Source: Eubacterium sp. CAG:248 | GTDB lineage: Bacteria; Bacillota; Clostridia; Lachnospirales; Lachnospiraceae | Length of the DNA stretch: 64,000 nucleotides | Assembly: GCA_000436475.1 (NCBI GenBank) | Contig: FR886218.1 | Location: forward strand, 186,147-250,146 | Direction of reading: 5' to 3' | Shown: positions 10,113 to 18,152 of the stretch, in pieces | How positions within the stretch are numbered: the stretch's first letter is position 1 | How the letters are laid out: each line of letters begins with the position of its first letter | Translations under genes and position numbers: made by a program | Notes under the pieces: model-generated | What the model was told of the DNA's origin: nothing | The model's input: the letters and a program-made list of their open reading frames with translations, nothing else | Database searches by the model: none

Positions 10113-10335
10113 TATTTTTCATCTTTTCTTCATGTCTTTTCTTTACATCTATAATTGAGCCATCTGGATTCTTGATTTTAATAGTATCTAAAGTGCCTTT
10201 CAGATTACTACGGAATGCTTCAATATACTCTTTTCTTAACCTAATCTGTTCCTGTGCTTCTTCTTTTGTCAACCCTTCAGCCTTTGATTTGTGATAAAGC
10301 TCATTAATTCTGTTAATTGTGTCCTGTGTTATCAT
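10096..10335 (-). CDS. DUF896 / UPF0291 family protein (YnzC-like)
   Basis: A 79-aa protein with the pattern MI..INRINELYHKSKAEGLT and LRKEYIEAFRSNLK, which matches B. subtilis YnzC and relatives. YnzC is a small helical protein linked by name only to the SOS yneA operon; function is unknown. The ATG at 10333-10335 is chosen over the upstream ATG at 10344 because it aligns with the YnzC N-terminus and because AAGG lies 9 bases before it. It overlaps the next gene by 17 bases. Confidence 0.88.
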   Translation of the reverse strand: MITQDTINRINELYHKSKAEGLTKEEAQEQIRLRKEYIEAFRSNLKGTLDTIKIKNPDGSIIDVKKRHEEKMKNNADEK

Positions 10336-10354
10336 ATCCACCATCCTTATAATA

Positions 10355-11584
10355 CTACATTGTAAACACTAATAAATCTTCGCCATTGATAATACATGTT
10401 TTAAATTCTGCCTTTTTTTTAAGAAGAACATGCTGTATATCAGGAAACTTATATGCTTCTATATATTCAGAATTTTTTTTTATAAATGGTATGCCTCTCT
10501 TTATTCTAGTAACAAGGATAACATCATTAATAACATACCGTATTTTCATATCAGGCGGCATCTTATATTCCTCTTTCTGTGTGTTAAGATTAACAAGATA
10601 CATTGCTTCCTTATCTTTTTTTATTGTGTAGGGATTATCATTAATTACATATGTGTAATTAAGATCTGATGCTTCCTTTATGTCATTATTAATTCTGATC
10701 TGTTTTATTTTATTTTCAAAATCATATAATACAACTTCCTCAGACATAGTAAACATATTAAACTTTGAATATATAACCCTGTTACCTGAACGTTTCATAT
10801 ATGCAAATGTTTTTTTACTATCAGCACTATCAAGTACTTCCATCGTTATTTCGGCCGGATTCAGCATCATTTCTGATACAAACTGTCTTGTATTAACCAC
10901 AACAATACATTCATAATCATCCTTAATAATATCTTCCGATAAGCCATCTGTATTTTTTATGCCTGCATTATAAACATCTGTATTATTTAAGCTTGTATTA
11001 TTTATATCAGAAACAAAGCTTTTGGTCTTTCCAAACTTAAAAACACAGCTGTTTCCTTCAAGTGGAATAATATTATATAAGCCACATCTGCTAAGCAGCG
11101 AGCCCTTTACTGATATATCCTTATTGACACTGAAATCTCTTAATTTTACTGAATGTACAGTGCTATCATCGCGTCCGATTTCTTCAATAATAACAAAATC
11201 ATATTCAAGAACATATATATGAATACTTACCTCCTCTAAATGTTTTATTATATCAATCGGATACCTGTAAACAAGACTGCTTTCGTTATCATCGAATGAA
11301 TATCTGTACAAGAGAATATCCATTCTTGCATCTGTAAGCTGTTCAGCTGAAACAAAGAAAAGATAGTCGTGCATATTATGCGCATACTGTATATCTGCAA
11401 TATTATATTTTTTGATTTCAGGAGAAATCTCGTACTTTTCGTTCGTTGTTGAATTCAGAATGTACATTTTCTTTCCTATAAAATCAAGAAATCTGTAGTT
11501 GTCATCTGTCATCTGTAATACAAGACCATTGCTTATAGATGAAAAAACTGCGTCTTCTGAATTTCTGATAAGCTTAATGTCCAT
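10355..11584 (-). CDS. unknown protein in the proline operon
   Basis: I do not recognise this 409-aa protein. It has no signal peptide or transmembrane segment. The sequence is rich in short beta-prone stretches of the type YILNSTTNEKYEI, LLYRYSFDDNESS, VLYDFENKIKQIRI and MYLVNLNTQKEEYKM spaced 40-50 residues apart, which suggests a beta-propeller-like repeat fold (inference). A Thr/Asn-rich insert (residues about 195-215) interrupts it. The start is the ATG 5 bases after a strong AGGAGG; an upstream in-frame GTG lies inside that Shine-Dalgarno. It begins 15 bases after proB and ends 19 bases before the DUF896 gene, so it is clearly in the operon. Confidence 0.8.
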   Translation of the reverse strand: MDIKLIRNSEDAVFSSISNGLVLQMTDDNYRFLDFIGKKMYILNSTTNEKYEISPEIKKYNIADIQYAHNMHDYLFFVSAEQLTDARMDILLYRYSFDDNESSLVYRYPIDIIKHLEEVSIHIYVLEYDFVIIEEIGRDDSTVHSVKLRDFSVNKDISVKGSLLSRCGLYNIIPLEGNSCVFKFGKTKSFVSDINNTSLNNTDVYNAGIKNTDGLSEDIIKDDYECIVVVNTRQFVSEMMLNPAEITMEVLDSADSKKTFAYMKRSGNRVIYSKFNMFTMSEEVVLYDFENKIKQIRINNDIKEASDLNYTYVINDNPYTIKKDKEAMYLVNLNTQKEEYKMPPDMKIRYVINDVILVTRIKRGIPFIKKNSEYIEAYKFPDIQHVLLKKKAEFKTCIINGEDLLVFTM

Positions 11585-11599
11585 CGACACCTCCTGATG

Positions 11600-12448
11600 C
11601 TAATCTATAAGTCCAACAAGATCAAAATTCTGCTTTTTATCACTGACAAACAATGTTCCAACATCTTCACCAGCCATAATACCTGTGATGTTATCTATAT
11701 TGTTTCCATTTGCTATAACCATATCCGCTCCTGAACTTGTTGCTATTCTTGCTGCTATAAGCTTAGTTGCCATACCACCTGTTCCGACACTGCTTCCAGA
11801 TGTAGTTTTACCCATATCAAGAAGATTGTCATCTATTTTATCTACCTGATCAATAAACTTTGCATCAGGGTTTGAGTTAGGATCATCTGTATACAATCCA
11901 TCAATATCTGATAATAATATAAGCATGTCAGCTCCTACTATAGATGTAACTATCGCTGAAAGTCTGTCATTATCACCAAATGTCTGTACCTGCTTTATCT
12001 CATAAGTAGACACTGTATCATTCTCATTTACTATAGGGATTGCACCTAACTTTAATAGCTCATTAAACGTATTTTCTGCATTCTTCCTGCTTGTGTCATT
12101 CACAACCGTAGTCTTTGTCATAAGCACCTGTGCTGCTATTGCACTATACTCAGCAAATATTTTCTGGTAAACCATCATAAGTTTAGCCTGTCCTATGGCA
12201 GCACATGCCTGTTTAACCGGCAGTTCATCCGGTCTTTCATGTAATCCTATAGCTGTCCTTCCTACCGCTATAGCACCAGATGATACAAGTATCACATCTT
12301 TACCTGAATTCTTAAGATCAACCAATGTCCTTACAAGCTTTTCTATCTTTCTTAAGTTTAACCTTCCTGTGTCTTTATGCATCAAAGAAGATGAACCTAT
12401 CTTTATTACTATTCTTTTTCTATTGCGAATCTCTTCTCTCGCACTCAT
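11600..12448 (-). CDS. proB: glutamate 5-kinase ProB, lacking a PUA domain
   Basis: Phosphorylates glutamate in the first committed step of proline synthesis and is usually feedback-inhibited by proline. The 282-aa protein is an amino-acid-kinase fold with IKIGSSSL at the N-terminus, VSSGAIAVG, NENDTVS, GDND(R)LSA and GTGGMATK. It stops where the kinase domain ends, so the C-terminal PUA domain of the E. coli enzyme is absent, as in several Firmicutes. The start is the ATG with GAGG seven bases upstream; the longer reading frame to 12496 runs into promoter-like sequence. First gene of the proline operon. Confidence 0.96.
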   Translation of the reverse strand: MSAREEIRNRKRIVIKIGSSSLMHKDTGRLNLRKIEKLVRTLVDLKNSGKDVILVSSGAIAVGRTAIGLHERPDELPVKQACAAIGQAKLMMVYQKIFAEYSAIAAQVLMTKTTVVNDTSRKNAENTFNELLKLGAIPIVNENDTVSTYEIKQVQTFGDNDRLSAIVTSIVGADMLILLSDIDGLYTDDPNSNPDAKFIDQVDKIDDNLLDMGKTTSGSSVGTGGMATKLIAARIATSSGADMVIANGNNIDNITGIMAGEDVGTLFVSDKKQNFDLVGLID

Positions 12449-12466
12449 CTTAATTCCTCGTTCCCT

Positions 12467-12517
12467 ATAATACAAAATCCATTTCATGGGTAGCAATGAT
12501 AAATTTATCCAGCTACC
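12467..12517 (-). promoter_or_regulatory. proB upstream hairpin and possible promoter
   Basis: An inverted repeat GGTAGC/GCTACC (12489-12494 and 12512-12517) encloses the perfect palindrome GATAAATTTATC (12498-12509). A possible sigma-A promoter overlaps it: TTGCTA (12491-12496), 18 bases, TATTAT (12467-12472). This would leave a leader of only about 12 bases before the proB ATG. The hairpin lacks a T-run, so it is not a simple terminator; it may be an operator. Confidence 0.35.
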
Positions 12518-12549
12518 ATTTAAACATTACTCTTTATTTTACTATAATT

Positions 12550-14205
12550 TCAATCAGCTATCAAGCGCAAAGCTATATTTTCTGAAACCTTTATGCCATC
12601 TACAGCTGCTGATGTTATACCACCTGCATAACCCGCACCTTCACCACAAGGATACAATCCATGGCAGCCTGCTGATACAAGTTCATCATTTCTTGTTATT
12701 CTGACAGGACTTGATGTCCTGCTTTCAACACCTGCAAACAATGCCTCGTCCATGTCAAAGCCTTTAATATACCGATCGCAGCCTGTTACACCCTCACTTA
12801 TAGCTTCTGCTATATAATCAGGCAGTATACTTCTTACATTAGTCAGCTTATATTCCCCCTTTATACACGGACTTACTGCACCAAGTGATGTTGATGCTGT
12901 ATTTTCCTTGAAATCACCAAGAAGCTGTACGGGTATTTTTCCTTCACCAGCAATATATGCAGCAGTTTCCAGTTTTCTTTGAAACTTAACACCATCAAGA
13001 GTCCCATAGCCATAATCCTCAGGAGTTACTGTGACTATCATGGCACTGTTAGCATTAGACGAATCTCTTCCTGAATAGCTCATGCCATTAACAGCAAGCA
13101 TATTCTTTTCTGAGCTTGCATTTACAACATATCCACCAGGACACATACAAAATGAGTACACTCCTCTCTCCCTGCCTGTACAGACTGACTTATAAGTCAC
13201 CTTATAATCTGCTGCCGGAAGATTATATATATTATTTCCATATGCATTATTGTTAATAAACTCTTGTGGATGCATGATTCTTAGACCAACTGCAAAAGCT
13301 TTAGGCTCCATAATAATCTTTTTATCATAAAGCATGGCAAATGTATCCCTTGCACTGTGTCCTATGGCAAGGCACACATTTTTACATTTTCTTATAAACT
13401 CCTTACCTGATGAAGAATCATATATTGTTATACTTCTCACATGTTTATTTTCAATTTCGATATCCTTCATTTTATGTCTGAAATATATATCCGCACCTAA
13501 TGATTCACAGTATTCTCTTATGTTTTTTACAACAACAGCTAAAACATCCGTTCCGATATGTGGCTTATTAGAACATAATATGTCAGCATCTGCACCAAAT
13601 CTGACAAATGTTTCAAGCACATCTCTTATTCTTCCAGTCGGGTCTTTAATAACCGTATTAAGCTTCCCATCAGAAAATGTTCCAGCGCCGCCCTCTCCAA
13701 ACTGCACATTGGATTCTGTATCAAGTTCTCCACTATCCCAGAATGTACTGACCTTTTTTTGTCTTACATCAACACTGTCTCCACGTTCATATATAACTGG
13801 TTTCATGCCTGCTTCTGAAAGTTTCAAGGCCGCAAACATGCCTGCAGGTCCAAACCCGATAATAACAGGTCGTTCCTCCTCACTTATATGTCTTTTAACA
13901 TCACTACCTGATACTGGAAATTCATATATACTTTTTTCAACATACATCACATTTGGATTCTTTTTTAAGAATTTCTTTAAATCAATGTTATTTCCATTTT
14001 TTGATATTTTCTTTACATCAACGCTGTAAACATACATAATATAGGGCTTATGTCTGGCATCTATAGATCTTTTTACAACATCATATTCTATCTGGTATTC
14101 ATTTTTTAATCCCAGTGTTTTCTTCAGCATCAATAATAGCTGTTCTTTACTATGATCCGGCTTTAACTTAAGATTATTTACTCTTAATACATGTTCCTGT
14201 TTCAA
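12550..14205 (-). CDS. FAD-dependent dehydrogenase of the COG2509 family
   Basis: A 551-aa flavoprotein of unknown substrate. An N-terminal region of about 100 residues precedes a Rossmann FAD site GFGPAGMFAAL (about residue 115). The NVQFGEGGAGTFSDGKL block and the C-terminal YPCGEGAGYAGGITSAA block are both characteristic of the uncharacterised COG2509 dehydrogenases. The start is TTG (14203-14205), 9 bases after GGAAAGG and directly next to the stop of the preceding gene, so the pair is probably translated together. Cytoplasmic; reaction unknown. Confidence 0.88.
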   Translation of the reverse strand: MKQEHVLRVNNLKLKPDHSKEQLLLMLKKTLGLKNEYQIEYDVVKRSIDARHKPYIMYVYSVDVKKISKNGNNIDLKKFLKKNPNVMYVEKSIYEFPVSGSDVKRHISEEERPVIIGFGPAGMFAALKLSEAGMKPVIYERGDSVDVRQKKVSTFWDSGELDTESNVQFGEGGAGTFSDGKLNTVIKDPTGRIRDVLETFVRFGADADILCSNKPHIGTDVLAVVVKNIREYCESLGADIYFRHKMKDIEIENKHVRSITIYDSSSGKEFIRKCKNVCLAIGHSARDTFAMLYDKKIIMEPKAFAVGLRIMHPQEFINNNAYGNNIYNLPAADYKVTYKSVCTGRERGVYSFCMCPGGYVVNASSEKNMLAVNGMSYSGRDSSNANSAMIVTVTPEDYGYGTLDGVKFQRKLETAAYIAGEGKIPVQLLGDFKENTASTSLGAVSPCIKGEYKLTNVRSILPDYIAEAISEGVTGCDRYIKGFDMDEALFAGVESRTSSPVRITRNDELVSAGCHGLYPCGEGAGYAGGITSAAVDGIKVSENIALRLIAD

Positions 14206-15468
14206 TTATCTGCACCTTTCCTTTATATAACGTCTGACTCCATCAGCTGCCGCCTTTCCAGAGCTCCATGCCCACTGAAGGTTATATCCTCCACATCTGC
14301 CATCAACATCAAGCACCTCACCCGCAAAAAAGGCACCTGCTACCCTAAGCGACTGCATATCCGATGACGAAACCGCTTTTAAATCAACACCTCCCTGACA
14401 TATCTGACCATTTTCAAAGCCTTTATTATCGACTATATGTACATTGAAATGCTTCATATTTTCGAGTAATTTCTGTAATTTAGATATTTTCAGTTCTGAT
14501 ACGCGGCTTGCTGCATCAATATTACATTTTCTACTCACCATAGTAACAAGCTTTTTATTAACTATTCCTTCAAAAAACTGTTCAACAGTCTTATATCCTT
14601 CCTGTTTAACCATATATGAAAGTATATATTCCATTTCCTTATCATCAATATCAGGCAGCATATCTATACATACATGTACATCCTTTTTTTCATAAAGTGC
14701 TTTTACTGCGTATCTGCTTATCTGAAAAACTGGTATACCTGATATTCCATAATCTGTATACTGGATTTCTCCTGTATCCTCTGATATTTTTATACCATCT
14801 ATGTATATTTCTATCTTTCCCTGGCTTCTTACTCCGGCAGCTATTCTATAAAGCTCCTTTTCATCTCCTATAAGCTGTACTAATGCCGGAAGCGGTTTTA
14901 TCACCTTTATCCCAAGTTTTTTTATAAGCTCATATCCCGAACCATCAGAGCCAGTCTTTGGAGCTGCCTTTGAGCCTGTTGCAAAAACAACTGTATCTGC
15001 TATATAATCAATCCCCTCACATTCTATAAGAAACTTATCCTTCATATCAGCAGACAATTTAACAACATTTTTTATTATAACATTTGTATGGATACTCACT
15101 TTTTTATTTTCAAGCTCCAGCCGTAATGCATTCTGTAAAGAAGACGCAGTCATTGAAAGTGGATACACATACCCATTCTTTTCTTTATGGTATATTCCTA
15201 TCCCTTTAAAGAAGTCGAGTACAGCATCTACATTAAATCTGTTTATTACATCCATGACCCACTTCGTGTCTTTATTCTGGTACATTGTTTCATCCATGTT
15301 AAGGTTTGTAAAATTACATTTTCCATTACCAGTCTGTAATATTTTTGTACCTATTCTTGAAGTATGTTCAAGGATGCACGTTTCTATTCCATATCCTGCA
15401 AGAGTAATGGCAGCCATCATTCCAGCTGCCCCTCCACCTATAATTATACATTCATGTTCTTTCTTCAT
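14206..15468 (-). CDS. NAD(P)/FAD-dependent oxidoreductase, HI0933/BaiN-like family
   Basis: A 420-aa flavoprotein with FAD-binding GGGAAGMMAA at residues 10-19, the family signature GNGKCNFTN, a central ATGSKAAPKTGSDGSG block and the C-terminal GEVLDVDGRCGGYNLQWAWSSG block. This is the HI0933 (COG2081) family, whose members include BaiN-type enzymes, but most are uncharacterised and I do not assign a substrate. It abuts the next flavoprotein gene with no gap, suggesting a two-gene unit. Confidence 0.9.
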   Translation of the reverse strand: MKKEHECIIIGGGAAGMMAAITLAGYGIETCILEHTSRIGTKILQTGNGKCNFTNLNMDETMYQNKDTKWVMDVINRFNVDAVLDFFKGIGIYHKEKNGYVYPLSMTASSLQNALRLELENKKVSIHTNVIIKNVVKLSADMKDKFLIECEGIDYIADTVVFATGSKAAPKTGSDGSGYELIKKLGIKVIKPLPALVQLIGDEKELYRIAAGVRSQGKIEIYIDGIKISEDTGEIQYTDYGISGIPVFQISRYAVKALYEKKDVHVCIDMLPDIDDKEMEYILSYMVKQEGYKTVEQFFEGIVNKKLVTMVSRKCNIDAASRVSELKISKLQKLLENMKHFNVHIVDNKGFENGQICQGGVDLKAVSSSDMQSLRVAGAFFAGEVLDVDGRCGGYNLQWAWSSGKAAADGVRRYIKERCR

Positions 15469-15505
15469 GTTCTACGCTCATTCCTGTCTTTTTTACTTAA
15501 GTCTG

Positions 15506-15958
15506 TTAACTGCTGTATGCCTGTAAGAATTCGTACAATTCATCTTCCCCGTAAAGCTCTATTCCTGTCTTTAATAGTTCTTTTTTATCGTGCGGAAGAT
15601 TATCTGTATTTATCAGTGCATAATCAAAAAATTTCTGCACTTCTTTATCAGCATCAGAAAAACATTTATATATAGCTATACCATCACCTATATCTTTGAT
15701 AATATACTTCTGCGGAATCATCTTTTCTGGCTCATTATTAATAACAGCCTCCTGTCCAGCTTCTTTATAAGATTCATCTGATATTTCCTGTTTGTTATCT
15801 TTGTGTTCACTTTGTCCTGTTGCATACATACCACCAGAACCAGAATTTCCATCATTATTTTTTTCTTTTTTTATTCCTGTTGAAGCAAGAATAATAACAA
15901 GAACCATAATAACAGCTATAACAATGCACACAGATATTACATTTCTTCTACTCATCAT
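15506..15958 (-). CDS. membrane-anchored protein with BofC C-terminal-like domain
   Basis: A 150-aa protein with one N-terminal transmembrane segment (about residues 8-26), a low-complexity Asn/Gly/Lys/Glu spacer (28-85) and a C-terminal domain. The last 60 residues (IKDIGDGIAIYKC, then LPHDKKELLKTGIELYGEDELYEFLQAYSS-like spacing) resemble the BofC C-terminal domain found in short membrane proteins of sporulating Clostridia. B. subtilis BofC delays sigma-K processing, but a role here is inference. AAGGAG precedes tandem ATG codons. An unlinked small lipoprotein-like protein is the alternative. Confidence 0.6.
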   Translation of the reverse strand: MMSRRNVISVCIVIAVIMVLVIILASTGIKKEKNNDGNSGSGGMYATGQSEHKDNKQEISDESYKEAGQEAVINNEPEKMIPQKYIIKDIGDGIAIYKCFSDADKEVQKFFDYALINTDNLPHDKKELLKTGIELYGEDELYEFLQAYSS

Positions 15959-16014
15959 TATGATATACTCTCCTTCATAATGGTAAGTATTAGCATATAT
16001 TTACAAAATATACA

Positions 16015-16398
16015 TTAAAGTTTAAATGCATATGGCAGCAGGGCATTAATATCATAAGAATATATTCCATCTTTATCCTCTGTAATTATCCTTTCATCCC
16101 CATGGAAGAACTCACTCATGACCTGTCTGCATATACCGCAAGGATAAGTTTTCTCTCCAGAAGATGAAACAACTGCTATCCTATCAAAGTCAGAATGTCC
16201 TTCACTTACAGCTTTGAATATAGCTGTTCTTTCCGCACAGTTTGATGCACCAAATGAAGAATTCTCTATATTACAGACTGTAAACACACTACCATCCTTC
16301 ATAAGCACACATGCTCCAACTGCAAAGTGTGAATATGGTGAATATGAATATTTCATAGCATTTTTTGCCATATCTAATAACTGTCTGTCAGTATACAT
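16015..16398 (-). CDS. cdd: cytidine deaminase
   Basis: Deaminates cytidine and deoxycytidine to uridine and deoxyuridine for pyrimidine salvage. The 127-aa protein is the short tetrameric type with a zinc site formed by CAERTAIF and PCGICRQ, and the substrate motif NIENSSFG. The ATG at 16396-16398 is preferred to an upstream GTG that falls in the AAGGTGG ribosome binding site. It follows ybeY, separated by about 190 bases holding a palindromic element and a likely promoter, so it may be transcribed separately. Confidence 0.96.
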   Translation of the reverse strand: MYTDRQLLDMAKNAMKYSYSPYSHFAVGACVLMKDGSVFTVCNIENSSFGASNCAERTAIFKAVSEGHSDFDRIAVVSSSGEKTYPCGICRQVMSEFFHGDERIITEDKDGIYSYDINALLPYAFKL

Positions 16399-16440
16399 AT
16401 ATTCCACCTTCTTACTATTTCATATGCTTCCTTTGCGTTC

Positions 16441-16467
16441 ATTATATCATAATTTACTCTTTCTCAA
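16441..16467 (-). promoter_or_regulatory. possible sigma-A promoter of cdd
   Basis: On the minus strand TTGAGA (16462-16467) and TATAAT (16441-16446) are separated by 15 bases, a short but usable spacer. It lies about 40 bases upstream of the cdd start and downstream of the palindromic element. Confidence 0.4.
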
Positions 16468-16475
16468 CCCGCACA

Positions 16476-16592
16476 CTCACGAACCCGCGCTACGCGCTCA
16501 TTAGCACTGCTTCGCATGGCTGTTCGTTCGTTAATGGCGCAAGAAAAGAATATGTCTGCTGCGCAGCCGCATTCTTTTCTTTTGCGCTCATT
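16476..16592. repeat. palindromic intergenic element between ybeY and cdd
   Basis: The stretch holds nested palindromes. GCGCAAGAAAAGAAT (16537-16551) pairs with ATTCTTTTCTTTTGCGC (16571-16587), the arms differing by a two-base insertion. GCGCTACGCGC lies at 16487-16497 and the mini-hairpin GCTTCGC at 16509-16515. The ten bases GCGCTCATTA occur twice (16494-16503 and 16583-16592) as a direct repeat around the long palindrome. GC content is higher than its surroundings. It looks like a small mobile palindromic repeat. Confidence 0.55.
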
Positions 16593-16595
16593 ACA

Positions 16596-17105
16596 TCATC
16601 TTGTTATACCAAGATTATCAAGCACAGCTCTTTGTTTAGCCTCCATAACACTGCTTTCTTCTTCAGTCATATGGTCATAGCCAAAAAGATGCATCATACT
16701 ATGCGCTACAAGAAATGCAAGTTCTCTTGTAGGTGTATGTCCATATTTTTCAGCTTGTTCAATAACCTTTTCAACTGATACAACTATATCTCCAAGCATA
16801 AGTTCACCCGTATCAGGATTAAAATAATCCTCTGTATTTGTATCAAACTCTTCCTCTAAAGAATCAAAATCAGATGGTTTATCATAATTAATCATTGGAA
16901 ATGATAATACATCAGTTGCTCTGTCTACCTGCCTGAATTCTTTGTTAATTTCATGAATAGCCTCATTATCAGTAAGTGTTACATTCACCTCAACCTCATA
17001 TGGACATTTTTCATATGTAACTGCTTCATCAATAACTTTATTAATTATATCTTCATAATCAAGCTCAAGCTTTTTTTGTGTTTCATATTCTATATTAACT
17101 GTCAT
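16596..17105 (-). CDS. ybeY: endoribonuclease YbeY (16S rRNA maturation)
   Basis: A single-strand-specific, zinc-dependent RNase required for rRNA 3' maturation and ribosome quality control. The 169-aa protein contains the metal site Hx3Hx5H as HSMMHLFGYDH, plus TDVLSFPM and LGDIVVS. An acidic insert (residues 88-105, Asp/Glu/Thr-rich) lengthens the loop after the FPM block. It overlaps phoH by 11 bases, the usual Firmicutes arrangement phoH-ybeY. Confidence 0.96.
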   Translation of the reverse strand: MTVNIEYETQKKLELDYEDIINKVIDEAVTYEKCPYEVEVNVTLTDNEAIHEINKEFRQVDRATDVLSFPMINYDKPSDFDSLEEEFDTNTEDYFNPDTGELMLGDIVVSVEKVIEQAEKYGHTPTRELAFLVAHSMMHLFGYDHMTEEESSVMEAKQRAVLDNLGITR

Positions 17106-18129
17106 TTCTTCTGTTCCCTTTCTTTTCCTGTTTTATTTTTCTTTCTCTTTCAGCTCTGTCTGACCGCCTGTTCTGTCTTTCTTCATACTCCTCGTATGCT
17201 TTTACAATCTTTTGTACAAGCGGATGTCTCACAACATCATGGTTAGTCAGCTTAACAAAACCTATCTCATCTACCTTTGACAACACCTTCATAGCTACAT
17301 CAAGCCCTGATGTGACATCTTTTGGAAGATCCTTTTGTGTCTGGTCACCAGTTACAACAACCTTTGAACCAAAACCTATTCTTGTTAAGAACATCTTCAT
17401 CTGTGCCGGCGTTGTATTCTGTGCTTCATCAAGTATTATAAATGCATTATCCAGTGTCCGTCCTCTCATATAAGCAAGTGGTGCAACCTCAATAAGACCT
17501 TTTTCCATATTAGCGTTAAAGCTTTCTGCTCCCATAATCTGGAACAGCGCATCATATAAAGGTCTTAAATATGGATCAACCTTACTCTGAAGATCTCCTG
17601 GAAGAAAGCCAAGCTTTTCTCCTGCTTCTATAGCCGGTCTTGTAAGGATTATCTTATTAACCTCATTATTCTTAAACGCCTGTATAGCCATAGCCATAGC
17701 CAGATATGTTTTACCCGTTCCAGCTGGTCCTATACCAAACACTATCATCTTATCACGAATCTGATCAACATAATTCTTCTGTCCCAATGTTTTAGGTTTT
17801 ATCGGCTTTCCTGCTATAGTTCTGCATACAGTATCCGAATCTATCTCCAACAGGCTATTTTCTTTATCATCAAAAGAAAGTGATATAGCATAATCGACAT
17901 TCTGTCTGCTTATCTGGTTTCCACGCCTTGCCAGTTCTGTAAGATTATCAAGGACTCCTTTGGCTCTGTCCACAGCAGTTTTTTCACCAATAAGCTTAAC
18001 GACGCCATCTCTTGCTATAAGGTCAACCTTTAAGTTTCTTTCAATCTCTCTGGCATATTCATCAAACTGGCCAAACACCATACCGCTGTATTCTGCCGGC
18101 ATATCAACTATAACTTCTATATCACTCAT
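17095..18129 (-). CDS. phoH: PhoH family protein (PhoH-like ATPase)
   Basis: A P-loop ATPase of the PhoH family, thought to act in RNA metabolism with YbeY. Walker A is GPAGTGKTYLA (about residue 130), followed by RPAIEAGEKLGFLPGD, Walker B FIILDEAQN and TGDQTQ. A KH-like N-terminal region precedes the ATPase. The C-terminus is a basic tail rich in Arg, Lys and Glu. The ATG at 18127-18129 is chosen since GGAG lies nine bases before it; an ATG five codons upstream overlaps that site. It lies between yqfD and ybeY and overlaps ybeY. Confidence 0.95.
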   Translation of the reverse strand: MSDIEVIVDMPAEYSGMVFGQFDEYAREIERNLKVDLIARDGVVKLIGEKTAVDRAKGVLDNLTELARRGNQISRQNVDYAISLSFDDKENSLLEIDSDTVCRTIAGKPIKPKTLGQKNYVDQIRDKMIVFGIGPAGTGKTYLAMAMAIQAFKNNEVNKIILTRPAIEAGEKLGFLPGDLQSKVDPYLRPLYDALFQIMGAESFNANMEKGLIEVAPLAYMRGRTLDNAFIILDEAQNTTPAQMKMFLTRIGFGSKVVVTGDQTQKDLPKDVTSGLDVAMKVLSKVDEIGFVKLTNHDVVRHPLVQKIVKAYEEYEERQNRRSDRAERERKIKQEKKGNRRNDS

Positions 18130-18152
18130 ATGTTTATGCTCCATTTCTTTAA

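Noticed and set aside
13334..14029. 231-aa plus-strand open frame
   Set aside because: It lies wholly antisense to the COG2509 flavoprotein gene, has no ribosome binding site and no recognisable domain.
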